This document shows positions 7,743-16,745 of a stretch of DNA of 64,000 nt, piece by piece. The notes beneath the pieces were generated by a model. It made no database searches. It saw only the letters and a program-made list of their open reading frames with translations, and was not told the origin of the DNA. Position numbers and translations under genes: made by a program. The stretch comes from Acidovorax sp. NCPPB 3576 (GTDB taxonomy: Bacteria; Pseudomonadota; Gammaproteobacteria; Burkholderiales; Burkholderiaceae_C). Location: assembly GCF_028473605.1 (NCBI RefSeq), contig NZ_CP097267.1, forward strand, positions 3,712,501-3,776,500. The letters run 5' to 3'. Numbering within the stretch: the first letter of the stretch is position 1; each line of letters begins with the position of its first letter.

Positions 7743-8219
7743 ATGCAAAAGACACATTTTTCCGCGTTCGCCATCGCCATGGCCTTTTTGACGGCTACGG
7801 CCGCACATGCCCAAGTCACCGTGCAGGACGCCTGGGTGCGCGCCTCGGTGCCGAACCAGAAGGCCACCGGCGCGTTCATGCGGCTGAGCGCCGCGAAAAA
7901 CACGCGCCTGGTGTCAGTCAGTTCGCCCGCTGCGCCATTGGCAGAAATCCACGAGATGAAGGTGGAAGGCGATGTGATGAAGATGCGCGAGGTGCCCGCG
8001 ATCGAGTTGCCTGCGGGCAAGGCCGTGGACCTCAAGCCCGGTGGCTACCACGTCATGCTGATGGACCTGCCCAAGCCCGTGAAGGAAGGCGACACGGTGC
8101 CGCTCACGCTCGTGTTCGAAGGCCAGGACGGCAAGCGCGAATCGTTGGAGGTGAAGGCCCAGGCGCGTGCCGTGAGCGCCAGCCAGGCGCCCGCAGGCCA
8201 CGATGAACACAAGCACTGA
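7743..8219 (+). CDS. PCuAC-type periplasmic copper chaperone (DUF461)
   Basis: A 158-residue exported protein; the signal peptide ends at AAHAQ. The mature domain begins VTVQDAWVRASVP, as in PCuAC, and has the Cu(I) ligand pattern HEM...MKM...H(V)ML with one His and Met pair near residue 78 and another near residue 110. A His-rich tail (GHDEHKH) adds possible Cu(II) ligands. PCuAC proteins deliver copper to the CuA/CuB sites of cytochrome oxidase, often with a Sco protein; no sco gene is in view. ATG 7743 is preceded by AAGGAG. Confidence 0.9.
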   Translation: MQKTHFSAFAIAMAFLTATAAHAQVTVQDAWVRASVPNQKATGAFMRLSAAKNTRLVSVSSPAAPLAEIHEMKVEGDVMKMREVPAIELPAGKAVDLKPGGYHVMLMDLPKPVKEGDTVPLTLVFEGQDGKRESLEVKAQARAVSASQAPAGHDEHKH

Positions 8220-8321
8220 TTCGCCGATGGGACAAGGTGCACAGGCCCACTGCGCCTTGCCCCGATTCAACGCATATCCGCAAGTCTGTGACAAGGGGCC
8301 GGCACAATACCGCGCTCGCCC

Positions 8322-9251
8322 ATGATGCCGCCCCACCGCTTCCCTCACGTCCTGCGCTTTGCCAGCGCCCATCGGTCCTTCGTTGCGCTGTGCCTTCTGG
8401 CCTGGTTGATGGCGGGCGCAGCGCAAGCTGCCATCCGCATTGCCGACGACCGGCAGCAGACCGTGGAGCTGCCACGGCCGGCAGCGCGCATCGTGTCGCT
8501 GCAGCCGTCGCTGACCGAAACGGTCTGCGCGCTGGGCGCATGCGATCGCCTCGTCGGCGTGGATCGCCATTCCAACTGGCCCGAGTCGGTGCGCCAGTTG
8601 CCGCAGGTGGGCAGCCTGGCGGATGCGCATGTGGAGCGCATCGTCGCGCTGCGGCCCGACCTGGTATTGGTGCGTCCGCGCAACCGGGTGGTGGAGCGGC
8701 TGGAGAGTCTGGGCATCAAGGTACTGGCGCTGGATGCCAAAACGCATGCGGACATGCGGCGCAACATGGAGGCGGTGGCACACGCCATCGGCAAGCCGGG
8801 AGCGGGCGAGGCGCTGTGGCACCGCACCGACGTGCGGCTGGACGAGGCCCGCGCCCGCGTGCCGGCCGCGTGGCAAGGCCGGCGCGTTTACTTCGAACTG
8901 CACGGCGGCTCGGCGGCGGCGAGCGAGGCGTCGTTCATCGGCGAAACGCTGACCCGGTTGGGGCTGCGCAACGTAGTGCCCGGCAGCCTGGGCGCGTTTC
9001 CCAAACTGGGCCCGGAATACGCGGTTCGGGCCGAGCCCGACCTGCTCATCACCAACGAAGGCCGCGGCACGCCGCCGATTGCAGCGCGCCCAGGCTGGGG
9101 CACCATGGCGGCGGTGCAGCGCGGTCGGTTTTGCCGCATTGCCGAGTCGCACTTCGACGTGATGGTGCGGCCCGGCCCGCGCATCAACGAGGCGGCGCAA
9201 GAAATCCTGGATTGCCTGGCTTCGGTGGACCGGCGCCCACCGCCGCAGTGA
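8322..9251 (+). CDS. BtuF-like periplasmic cobalamin-binding protein
   Basis: A 309-residue class III ABC-transporter receptor (helical backbone). The signal ends at AGAAQA; the fold signatures are RIVSLQPSLTETVCALGACDRLVGVDRHSNWP, VERIVALRPDLVLV and DLLITNEGRG. The usual partners BtuC and BtuD are not adjacent. Assignment to vitamin B12 or cobinamide rather than heme or siderophore rests on sequence style and on facing the cobaltochelatase operon. I looked for a cobalamin riboswitch in the 102 nt upstream and found no GCCACTG or B12 box. The second in-frame ATG (8325) is an equivalent start. Confidence 0.8.
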   Translation: MMPPHRFPHVLRFASAHRSFVALCLLAWLMAGAAQAAIRIADDRQQTVELPRPAARIVSLQPSLTETVCALGACDRLVGVDRHSNWPESVRQLPQVGSLADAHVERIVALRPDLVLVRPRNRVVERLESLGIKVLALDAKTHADMRRNMEAVAHAIGKPGAGEALWHRTDVRLDEARARVPAAWQGRRVYFELHGGSAAASEASFIGETLTRLGLRNVVPGSLGAFPKLGPEYAVRAEPDLLITNEGRGTPPIAARPGWGTMAAVQRGRFCRIAESHFDVMVRPGPRINEAAQEILDCLASVDRRPPPQ

Positions 9252-9302
9252 ACGCCAAGGATGCTGCGGCCTTGACGGCACAGGCTGTATGGCCTGCAAG
9301 TC

Positions 9303-9342
9303 GCTACAAAAACAATAGCATCATGCCCTAGTATTAATTGCC
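9303..9342. repeat. Dispersed GCTA-N9-TAGC repeat copy
   Basis: Core GCTACAAAAACAATAGC (9303-9319), followed by ATGCCCTAGTATTAATTGCC. It lies between the convergent btuF-like and vWA genes, about 70 bp from a second, inverted copy at 9390. Confidence 0.6.
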
Positions 9343-9389
9343 ATTGATCCCGTTTTCTATCGGAAAGTGTCGATGTAACAGCGGTGAAA

Positions 9390-9406
9390 GCTCATTTTTT
9401 AATAGC
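9390..9406. repeat. Dispersed repeat copy that forms the 3' end of the vWA gene
   Basis: GCTCATTTTTTAATAGC on the plus strand; its complement GCTATTAAAAAATGAGC encodes the last residues (Ala-Ile-Lys-Lys) and TGA stop of the vWA-domain gene. It is in opposite orientation to the copy at 9303. Confidence 0.6.
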
Positions 9407-10039
9407 ATCTTGGGATTGAGCCCAGGCATCCGCTGCCAGATAGCGAGCCTGCCAGCGCTGCGCCAGCCACTCGGCCCGGTGCAGGGGCACGCGGGCCGCG
9501 TCGAAGTCCACCACGCAGGCCCCGTGCGCCGACGCCGGCCGGTCCGGCTGCTCGCGCGTGCGGGCATCGGTGAGCAGCCAAAGCCAGCCTTGCCGGCCGC
9601 GCGCGCCCTGCAACACCTCTCCCGCCCGGGCCACCGCGCTGAGCAGCGGTGTTCCGCCCCCGCCGCCGATGGGCGCCACCCACCCATCGCTCCAGGCGGG
9701 CGCCCGTTGCGGCGGTACGCGCAACTGCACGCCGCTGCCGCCAAAACACAGCAGCGCCACATCGTCCCGGTGGCGATAGGCCTCGCCCATCAGCGCCAGC
9801 AGCACGCCCTTGGCACGCGCCAGCCCGCCGCTTGCGACCATGGAGGCCGAGCAGTCGAGCACGAAGCAATGCAGCCGTCCGGTGTGTGCCTGCGCGGGGT
9901 GATGGCGCAGGTGTTTCTTTTGCAATGGGACGGCGCCGCCCCGGGCCACGAAGGTGCGGGGCCAGTCCCAGGGTCCAGGTCGGTTGCCGCCCGGCTCGCG
10001 ATGGGCATCGCCATGCCCCCGGTCTCCCTGGCGCGCCAT
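9392..10039 (-). CDS. vWA-domain protein, magnesium/cobalt-chelatase D-like subunit
   Basis: A 215-residue von Willebrand A domain with MIDAS motif LDCSASM (Asp62, Ser64, Ser66) and the later TP and LLTDAR elements. It corresponds to the C-terminal part of BchD/ChlD; the AAA half is absent. With the adjacent ChlI-like ATPase it should form the motor that drives CobN to insert Co2+ into hydrogenobyrinate diamide. It starts 20 bp after the ATPase gene, so they are co-transcribed. The last four residues and stop come from a dispersed repeat. The first about 55 residues are Arg/Gly/Pro-rich and weakly conserved. Confidence 0.82.
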   Translation of the reverse strand: MARQGDRGHGDAHREPGGNRPGPWDWPRTFVARGGAVPLQKKHLRHHPAQAHTGRLHCFVLDCSASMVASGGLARAKGVLLALMGEAYRHRDDVALLCFGGSGVQLRVPPQRAPAWSDGWVAPIGGGGGTPLLSAVARAGEVLQGARGRQGWLWLLTDARTREQPDRPASAHGACVVDFDAARVPLHRAEWLAQRWQARYLAADAWAQSQDAIKK

Positions 10040-10059
10040 GGCACGCCCGGGGCGGGGGC

Positions 10060-11250
10060 TCAGGCTTTTTTTGGTGCGGTGTCCTGCCCGCCGCGCGGCA
10101 CCAGCGGCCGCACGGGCTTGAAGGCCTGCGTGCCCACCGGCTCGGGCGGCAATGCGCCCCAGTCCGTGGACCCGGCAGATGGTGGAACGCCAACGCCGTT
10201 CGCGGGCGATGGCGCAGTTGCCATGGCCGAATCCGTCCGTGCGGAAGAACCGGCGTCGGCAGGGTCATCGCTTTTGCCGTCGCCCTGCCCAGGGCTTTCG
10301 CTCTGGCGGTCGGGCTGCTGTGGGTTCGAAGGAATTGGCGGTTTCTGCATGGGGGCCGGTGGCGCCTCGCCATCCGCATGCCGGCGATGCGCCAGCACCA
10401 ATTCCGCCACCTGCGCCACATGGCTGGCCTGCACGGCGGATGCCCCTTCCCATGCCGCCAGCGCGCGGGCCGCGCGCAGCATGACGATGTCAGCCCGGAG
10501 CCCATCCACCCTGGCGGCGATGCAACGCTGGCCGACATCGGCCATCACCGCATCCGGCCAGGGCAGCGCGCCGGGGTGGGCAATGCGCTCCCGTGCCATG
10601 CGCAGGCGCTGCGCCAGGTCGGCCTGAACATCGGCAAAGCGCGCACGAAAGCCCTCAGGGTCCATGTCGAACGCCAGTCGCGACCGCACGATGGCTTGCC
10701 GCTCGGACGGCTCCACCACATTCGCCAGTCGCACGCACAGGCCCAGCCGGTCCAGCAACTGCGGGCGCAACTGGCCCTCTTCCGGATTCATGGTGCCCAC
10801 GAGCACGAAGCGCGCCGCGTGGCGGTGCGAGATGCCGTCGCGCTCCACCACGTTGATGCCGCTGGCGGCCGCATCCAGCAGCGCATCGACCAGCGCATCG
10901 GGCAACAGGTTGATCTCGTCCACGTACAGCACGCCGCCATGCGCACGCGCGAGCAGTCCCGGGGCAAAGCGCACGGCGTTGCCGGCCATGGCCTGCTCCA
11001 GGTCCAGCGTGCCGGCCAGGTGTTCCAGCGATGCGCCCAGCGGCAGCGTGACGAAGGGGGCGCCTTCGATCAGCTCGGCCAGTGCCCGCGCGGCAGTGGA
11101 TTTGGCCGTGCCGCGCGGGCCCTCGATCAGCACGCCGCCCAGTTGCGGGTCGATGGCCGCCAGCAGCAGCGCCTGGCACAGCTGCGGCTGGCCGGCCACC
11201 GCGGCGAAAGGGAAAAGCGCGGGCAAAGAGGGTGTGGTGGCGTCGTACAT
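10060..11250 (-). CDS. ChlI/BchI-type AAA+ ATPase, cobaltochelatase motor subunit
   Basis: A 396-residue AAA+ protein: Walker A GPRGTAKST (residues 44-52), Walker B GVLYVDEINLL, sensor-1 region VLVGTMNPEEGQLRPQLLDR and Arg-finger style motifs. The C-terminal 110 residues form a Pro/Ser-rich linker (PMQKPPIPSNPQQP...) like the acidic/Pro linker of ChlD, so ChlI plus linker is here fused while the vWA part is a separate gene. ATG 11250 starts the conserved region; an upstream in-frame extension is not conserved in style. It functions with CobN upstream and the vWA protein downstream. Confidence 0.86.
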   Translation of the reverse strand: MYDATTPSLPALFPFAAVAGQPQLCQALLLAAIDPQLGGVLIEGPRGTAKSTAARALAELIEGAPFVTLPLGASLEHLAGTLDLEQAMAGNAVRFAPGLLARAHGGVLYVDEINLLPDALVDALLDAAASGINVVERDGISHRHAARFVLVGTMNPEEGQLRPQLLDRLGLCVRLANVVEPSERQAIVRSRLAFDMDPEGFRARFADVQADLAQRLRMARERIAHPGALPWPDAVMADVGQRCIAARVDGLRADIVMLRAARALAAWEGASAVQASHVAQVAELVLAHRRHADGEAPPAPMQKPPIPSNPQQPDRQSESPGQGDGKSDDPADAGSSARTDSAMATAPSPANGVGVPPSAGSTDWGALPPEPVGTQAFKPVRPLVPRGGQDTAPKKA

Positions 11251-11302
11251 GCTGGGGAGTATGGGATGCGATGTGAGCGTCAAAGGCAGCGCTTTGCCGC
11301 GC

Positions 11303-11584
11303 CTAATGGCAGCGGAATGGCAGAGCGCCAGCGAACTGCGCGTGCTGGTCACCGCCTTGTGCAATCAGAGAAATACACGGCAGCATTCGCTGCTGGCGGC
11401 GACCTGAGACCGCTTCGGAATCGCTGAACAGCGGGTCGATGCCGCCCTCGGAGAAGGCCAGGGACTGAATGTCATCACTGGGCTTTTCGAGCCGGTGCGG
11501 CGGCAAAGCGCCGAACCATGCCCGAATGCCTTCGAAATCCACGCGCTTCCCGAACGGCAGGATCAGGGCATCGAGATCCATCAT
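11303..11584 (-). CDS. Small hypothetical protein in the cobaltochelatase operon
   Basis: Its ATGATG start (11584/11581) overlaps the cobN stop codon, the classical arrangement for translational coupling, and it ends 52 bp before the ChlI-like gene. It encodes about 93 residues: a plausible folded start (LDALILPFGKRVDFEGIRAWFGALPPHRLEKP) followed by a less protein-like tail, so it may be a truncated or frameshifted remnant. I recognise no domain. The coupling to cobN is visible; any function is unknown. Confidence 0.5.
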   Translation of the reverse strand: MMDLDALILPFGKRVDFEGIRAWFGALPPHRLEKPSDDIQSLAFSEGGIDPLFSDSEAVSGRRQQRMLPCISLIAQGGDQHAQFAGALPFRCH

Positions 11585-14500
11585 CTGCCCGCGCCCTCCT
11601 GCCATTGCTCATGCTCCAGCAGCAGGTCTTCCAGCGCCTGCCGGTAATCGCCAGGCTCTTGCCACAGGCCACGCTGCATGGCCTCCAGCAGGCGCTCCAG
11701 CATGTCGCGCAATGCGGCGGGATTGTGCGTGCGCACGAAGTCGCGCGTGCCGGCATCCAGCACATACGCATCGGCCACCAGCGCGTAGTGGTGATCACTC
11801 ACCTGGCGCGTGGTGGCATCGAAGCCGAACAGGTAGTCCACCGTGGCGGCCATTTCGAAGGCGCCCTTGTAGCCGTGGCGCTTGGCGCCGTCGATCCATT
11901 TGGGGTTGGTGACGCGCGCGCGCACCACGCGGCCGATCTCTTCCTTGAGCGTGCGGATGCGGGGCGCCTGGGGGTTGGCGTGGTCGCCGTGGTACAGGGC
12001 GGGCTGCCGGCCCGACAGGTGCCGCACGGCGGCGGCCATGCCGCCCTGGAACTGGTAGTAGTCGCTGGAGTCGAGCAGGTCGTGTTCGCGGCTGTCCTGG
12101 TTCTGCGCCACCACGTCCAGGCCCTGCAGCCGGCGTGCGAGCGCATCGCCAGCCGGCTCGCCCGCGGCCTCCTGGCCGTAGGCATGCGCGCTCCAGCCCA
12201 CGTAGGCGCGGGCCAGGTCGCCATCGTCCTGCCAGTCGCCGGTCTGGAACAGGCCATTCAGACCCGAGCCGTAATGGCCGGGCGGCGCGCCGAACACGCG
12301 CCAGCCGGCCTGGCGGCGTGCGGTGGCCCCGTGCACCCCCTGCCGCTGCAGCGCCTCGCATTCTTCGAGGATGCGGGCGCGGATGGGGTTTTCCTCGGCG
12401 TCCTCGGCCTCCAGCGCTGCCACGGCCTGCACGGCCGCGTCGAACATCTGCACCGTGCCCGGGAACGCATCGCGAAAGAAACCGGAGATGCGCAGGGTGA
12501 CGTCGATGCGCGGGCGGCCCAGCCCCACGCGCGGCACCACCTCGAAATCGACCACGCGCTGGCTGCCCGCCGCCCAGCGGGGCCGCACGCCGATCAGCGC
12601 GAAGGCCTGCGCGATGTCGTCGCCGCCCGTGCGCATGGTGGCCGTGCCCCAGACCGACAGGCCCAGCGTGCGCGGGTATTCGCCATGCTCCTGCAGGTAG
12701 CGCTCCAGGATGCGCTGGGCGGACTGCTGGCCCAGCTCCCACGCGGTGCGGGTGGGAATGGCGCGCGTGTCCAGGGTGTAGAAGTTGCGCCCCGTGGGCA
12801 GCACATCGGGCCGGCCGCGCGACGGCGAGCCGCTCGGGCCCGGCGGAACGAACTGACCGCTCAGGCCGCGCAGCAGTTGGCGCAGCTCTTCGCCACCGCA
12901 AGCGTCCAGCGCGGGCGCCAGCGTTCCCTGCACGCGCGCCAGCACGGCCTGCGTGCGCGGCCACTGTGCGGCGGCCAGGGCAGCGGCCGAGCCATCCTCC
13001 AGCAATTGCTGGGCGAGCAACTCCAGCCGCTCGCGCGTGTCGCCATGGTGCCGCCAGGGGTCTGCCGTCACCGCCTGCAGCGCTTGGGGCCGTGGGCCCT
13101 GCCAGGGCTGCGCCGCCTCGATCTGCAGCGGATCGAAAGACTCGCCAGACAGCAGGTCGTCGGCCAGGGCCTGCAGCAACCCGGCCTGCGCGCCCTGCCC
13201 GTCGCCCGCCGGGTAGCGTGCCAGCGCCAGCAGCGTGTCGCGGCGCTGGCGCCCTGTGGGCGAGGCACCGAAGACATGCAGGCCGTCGCGGATCTGCGTT
13301 TCTTTCAGCTCGCACAGGTAGGCATCGATGCGCGCGAGGATGGCATCGTCGTCCGGCGCGCCGCCGGCCGATGCGTCCAGGTCCAGCTCTTGGAGCAGGT
13401 GCTGGCGGCGCACCGCATCCAGGATCTGCCGGCGCAGCAGCGCGGAGCGGCGCGCGTCCACCAGCAGTGCGTCGTAGTACTCGTCCACCAGGCGCTCCAG
13501 GTCCTGCAGCGGGCCATGGTTTTCGGCGCGGGTGAGCGGCGGCATGAGATGGTCGATGATGACCGCCTGGCTGCGGCGCTTGGCCTGCGCGCCTTCGCCC
13601 GGGTCGTTCACGATGAAGGGGTACAGGTGCGGCAGCGGCCCCAGGATCGCGTCGGGCCAACACTCTTGCGACAGCGCCAGGCTTTTGCCGGGCAGCCATT
13701 CGAGGTTGCCGTGCTTGCCGACATGCACCACGGCGTCGATGGCAAACACGTCGCGCAGCCAGAAGTAAAAGGCCAGGTAGCCGTGCGGCGGCACCAGCTC
13801 GGCATCGTGGTAGCTCGCGTAATCCTGCGCACCGGCAGCGCCCTGCCCTTGCGCCGCCGCATTGGCGCGCGCCGGCTGAATGCCGACGAACACGTTCCCC
13901 AGCCGCAGGCCCGCGATCATGAAGCGGCCCTGGCGCAGCAGCGGGTCGGCCTCGGGCGCGCCCCAACGGTCGCGGATGGCTTGCGCCATGGCCCCAGGCA
14001 ATGCGGCCAGCCGTGCCGAGTAGTCGGCCAGCGCGTAGCTCTGCCAAGCCGGGCGCAGCGGCCACTGCGCGGGGTCGTTCGCAATGCCTTGCTGCAGCAC
14101 GCGCATCAGGGCGTCGCCGTCGGCCGGCAACGTGGCGGGGTCACCCAGCGCATAGCCTTGCGCGCGCAGGCGCTGCACGATGCCGATCACCGACGCGGGC
14201 GTGTCCAGGCCCACGCCGCTGCCCAGGCGCCCCTCGCTGCCTGGGTAGTTGGCCAGCACCAGCGCCAGCCTCTTGTCCGCGTTGGGAAGGCCTCGCAGTC
14301 GGCACCAACGCTGGGCCAGCGCAGCGACGAACGCCACGCGGTCGGGCTCGGGCTGGTAGGCCACCACATCGGCCTGCGTGAAGGCGCAGCGGTGCGACAG
14401 CCCCTTGAAGCTGATGGCGCGGGTGACGATGCGCCCGTCCATCTCGGGCAGCACCACCTGCATGGCGATGTCGCGCGGGCGCAGGCCCTGGCTGTCCGCC

Positions 14501-15432
14501 CACCAGTCCTCGCGGTTTCCGCCACTGGCGATCACCTGCAGCACCGGCGCATCGCCCGCGAGCGCGGCACCGTCCTCCAGCGCCGCGAAGGCCGTGGTGT
14601 TCAGCACGAGCTGCACCGCATGCTGACGGCACAGGTCCTGCAGGGTGGACAGGCACAGCGGGTCCTTGAGCGAATCGAGCGCCACAGGCAGCGGATTGAG
14701 CCCCTGCTGCGCCAGCGCCAAGGCCAGCGCGTCGAACGCCGCAGTGTTGCCTGCCATGAGGTGCGAGCGATAGAACACCAGCGCCACGACAGGCGCACCA
14801 GGCACCCAGGCCGCGCGCAAGTCGTCGATGCCGGCCACCGTATGCCCCGCCGGCCGCTCCGCGCCCAGCGCCGCAGGCACATGCACAGCCGCCTGCGGCA
14901 GGCTGCGCGGAGGCAGTGGCGCATCGCCATGACCCAGCCCGTGGAAGGCCACCGCCCGTAAAAACTGCAGCGCATTGCCCGCGCCACCGGCCCGCAGGTA
15001 CTGCCACAGCAGACGGCACACCGAGGGGGCCAGCGTGCTGCGCTCCACCAGGTGCGGGTCTTCCTGCAAATCGCCCGAGAACATGGCCAAGCGCTGCCCC
15101 TGCCGGCGCGCAAGCGCGCCGATCTGCTGGATGCCGTAAGGCCAGGCCGATTCGGAACCCAGGTGGTCCACGATCACCACGCGCGCGTGGCGCAGCACTT
15201 CATCCAGGTACAGGTCCAGCGACGCGGGCTGGCGCAGGTACAGCAGGTTGGCCACCCGCACGGAAGGAAAGCCCGGCTGCGTGCGCGCCAGTTCGGCACA
15301 GGCGGCGGAAAGCAGTGCAAGCGTGGTGTCGGCCGAACTGAGCACGACGATGTCCGCCGGGCTCTGGTCCAGGCGGGTGATGACGGTCTCGTCCTCGACG
15401 AAGCCGCCCGGGCGGGTGCTCAGCAGGTGCAT
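11581..15432 (-). CDS. cobN: Cobaltochelatase large subunit CobN
   Basis: A 1283-residue protein of the CobN/ChlH/BchH family; the length is typical. It binds the corrin ring and inserts cobalt in the aerobic B12 route. Recognisable segments include VIVDHLGSESAWPYGIQQ and EDPHLVERSTLAPSVCRLLWQYLRAGG near the N-terminus, VVHVGKHGNLEWLPGKSLALS in the middle, and LGLSVWGTATMRTGGDDIAQAFALIGVRP in the C-terminal half. No frameshift is seen. The gene lies 33 bp after cobW and overlaps the following small ORF. Having ChlI/ChlD-like partners rather than CobS/CobT is a known alternative arrangement. Confidence 0.93.
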   Translation of the reverse strand: MHLLSTRPGGFVEDETVITRLDQSPADIVVLSSADTTLALLSAACAELARTQPGFPSVRVANLLYLRQPASLDLYLDEVLRHARVVIVDHLGSESAWPYGIQQIGALARRQGQRLAMFSGDLQEDPHLVERSTLAPSVCRLLWQYLRAGGAGNALQFLRAVAFHGLGHGDAPLPPRSLPQAAVHVPAALGAERPAGHTVAGIDDLRAAWVPGAPVVALVFYRSHLMAGNTAAFDALALALAQQGLNPLPVALDSLKDPLCLSTLQDLCRQHAVQLVLNTTAFAALEDGAALAGDAPVLQVIASGGNREDWWADSQGLRPRDIAMQVVLPEMDGRIVTRAISFKGLSHRCAFTQADVVAYQPEPDRVAFVAALAQRWCRLRGLPNADKRLALVLANYPGSEGRLGSGVGLDTPASVIGIVQRLRAQGYALGDPATLPADGDALMRVLQQGIANDPAQWPLRPAWQSYALADYSARLAALPGAMAQAIRDRWGAPEADPLLRQGRFMIAGLRLGNVFVGIQPARANAAAQGQGAAGAQDYASYHDAELVPPHGYLAFYFWLRDVFAIDAVVHVGKHGNLEWLPGKSLALSQECWPDAILGPLPHLYPFIVNDPGEGAQAKRRSQAVIIDHLMPPLTRAENHGPLQDLERLVDEYYDALLVDARRSALLRRQILDAVRRQHLLQELDLDASAGGAPDDDAILARIDAYLCELKETQIRDGLHVFGASPTGRQRRDTLLALARYPAGDGQGAQAGLLQALADDLLSGESFDPLQIEAAQPWQGPRPQALQAVTADPWRHHGDTRERLELLAQQLLEDGSAAALAAAQWPRTQAVLARVQGTLAPALDACGGEELRQLLRGLSGQFVPPGPSGSPSRGRPDVLPTGRNFYTLDTRAIPTRTAWELGQQSAQRILERYLQEHGEYPRTLGLSVWGTATMRTGGDDIAQAFALIGVRPRWAAGSQRVVDFEVVPRVGLGRPRIDVTLRISGFFRDAFPGTVQMFDAAVQAVAALEAEDAEENPIRARILEECEALQRQGVHGATARRQAGWRVFGAPPGHYGSGLNGLFQTGDWQDDGDLARAYVGWSAHAYGQEAAGEPAGDALARRLQGLDVVAQNQDSREHDLLDSSDYYQFQGGMAAAVRHLSGRQPALYHGDHANPQAPRIRTLKEEIGRVVRARVTNPKWIDGAKRHGYKGAFEMAATVDYLFGFDATTRQVSDHHYALVADAYVLDAGTRDFVRTHNPAALRDMLERLLEAMQRGLWQEPGDYRQALEDLLLEHEQWQEGAGR

Positions 15433-15465
15433 GGCAACGGGCCGGGCCGGACTATCGCGCCCGCA

Positions 15466-16515
15466 TCAGGCGCCAACGCCGTCGAGCCCGGCACGCAGTG
15501 CGGCGGCGTCCAGCGCCTGGCCGATGAACACCAGCCGCGTGCGGCGGTCCTCGCCCTCGCGCCATGCGCGGTCGAAGTGGTGATCCAGGCGCCGGCCCAC
15601 GCCTTGCAGGAGCCAACGCATGGGTTTGCCCGGAATGGCGGCGAAGCCCTTCACGCGCAGGATGGCGTGCTGCTCCACGAGGCCCGCCAAGGCGGTCAAC
15701 AGGCGGTCGCGGTCCACGGCCGGCAGGTCGATCACGTGCGCGTCGAACTCGTCGTGGTCGTGGTCTTCTTCATGGTCATGGTGGCTCTGGCGCTGGTCGA
15801 TGGAGGCCTCGGACGCCTTGGACAGGCCCAGCAGCACATCCAGCGGCAGGCGGCCCTGCTCGGACTGCACCACCTTCACGGAAGAGGGAATCTCCGCGCG
15901 CACCAGCGCCTGCACGCGGGCCAACGCATCGGCGTCCACCAGGTCGGTCTTGTTGAGCACCACCAGGTCCGCAGCGGAGAGCTGATCCTCGAACAGTTCA
16001 TGCAGCGGGGACTCGTGGTCGAGGTTGGGGTCCGCGCGGCGCAGGGCGTCCACGGCCTGCGGATTGGCGGCGAACTGGCCGCTCGCGGCGGCCGGCGTGT
16101 CCACCACCGTCACCACCGCATCCACGGTGAATACGTTCGCGATCTCCGGCCACTGGAAGGCCTGCACCAGCGGCTTGGGCAGCGCCAGGCCCGAGGTCTC
16201 GATGAGCACCGCATCGATCTGGTCGCGCCGCTCGGCCAGGAGCTTCATCACTGGAAAAAACTCTTCCTGCACCGTGCAGCACATGCAGCCGTTGGCCAGT
16301 TCGTAGAGCGCGCCTTCGCGCTCGTTGCCCGCATCGTCGCAGCCGATGCCGCAGCCCTTGAGGATCTCGCCGTCGATGCCGAGTTCGCCGAACTCGTTGA
16401 CGATCACCGCGATGCGGCGGCCGTCGGCGTTGTCGAGGATGTGGCGCAGCAGCGTGGTCTTGCCGCTGCCCAGGAAGCCGGTGACGATGGTGGCGGGAAT
16501 CTTGGACGTTTGCAT
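15466..16515 (-). CDS. cobW: CobW/COG0523 metal-handling GTPase
   Basis: A 349-residue G3E GTPase. Walker A is GFLGSGKTT (about residues 13-21), the CxCC metal site is CMCC (77-80), and Walker B/ETSGLALP and NKTDLVD follow. A His/Asp-rich stretch (HHDHEEDHDHDEFDAH) precedes the C-terminal CobW_C domain. These proteins are metallochaperones; next to cobN it most likely supplies Co2+ to the chelatase. It is the first gene of the operon. I found no cobalamin riboswitch and no obvious Zur box in its 230-bp upstream region. Confidence 0.92.
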   Translation of the reverse strand: MQTSKIPATIVTGFLGSGKTTLLRHILDNADGRRIAVIVNEFGELGIDGEILKGCGIGCDDAGNEREGALYELANGCMCCTVQEEFFPVMKLLAERRDQIDAVLIETSGLALPKPLVQAFQWPEIANVFTVDAVVTVVDTPAAASGQFAANPQAVDALRRADPNLDHESPLHELFEDQLSAADLVVLNKTDLVDADALARVQALVRAEIPSSVKVVQSEQGRLPLDVLLGLSKASEASIDQRQSHHDHEEDHDHDEFDAHVIDLPAVDRDRLLTALAGLVEQHAILRVKGFAAIPGKPMRWLLQGVGRRLDHHFDRAWREGEDRRTRLVFIGQALDAAALRAGLDGVGA

Positions 16516-16745
16516 ATCGGTTCTTTCGGTGCCGCAGACGGCGTAACGGCGGAATTATCCGGGAACCCGCCGAACCGTCTCCCGCGGGACAGGCGACGTC
16601 AGCGGCACACCTCCCAAAGTGGGGCCTGCACCATAATCGTGACCCTGTGCCCTGCGGCGACGGGGCGTGCCAACAGGCACGCGGACCGCACCCCGACCCC
16701 ACGGCGGCACGGCCCTTTCGCCCGCCCCCTGCCCACACCGAATCC

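Noticed and set aside
11518..14961. Very long plus-strand reading frame opposite cobN
   Set aside because: It is antisense to a complete, motif-rich CobN, is His/Gln/Arg-rich with no domain, and is the usual product of GC-rich codon bias.
16558..16610. GGGAAC...CCGAACCG...CCCGCGGGACAGG resembling part of a cobalamin riboswitch
   Set aside because: It is on the plus strand facing an efflux gene and lacks the GCCACTG element and the B12 box, so it is not enough for a riboswitch call.
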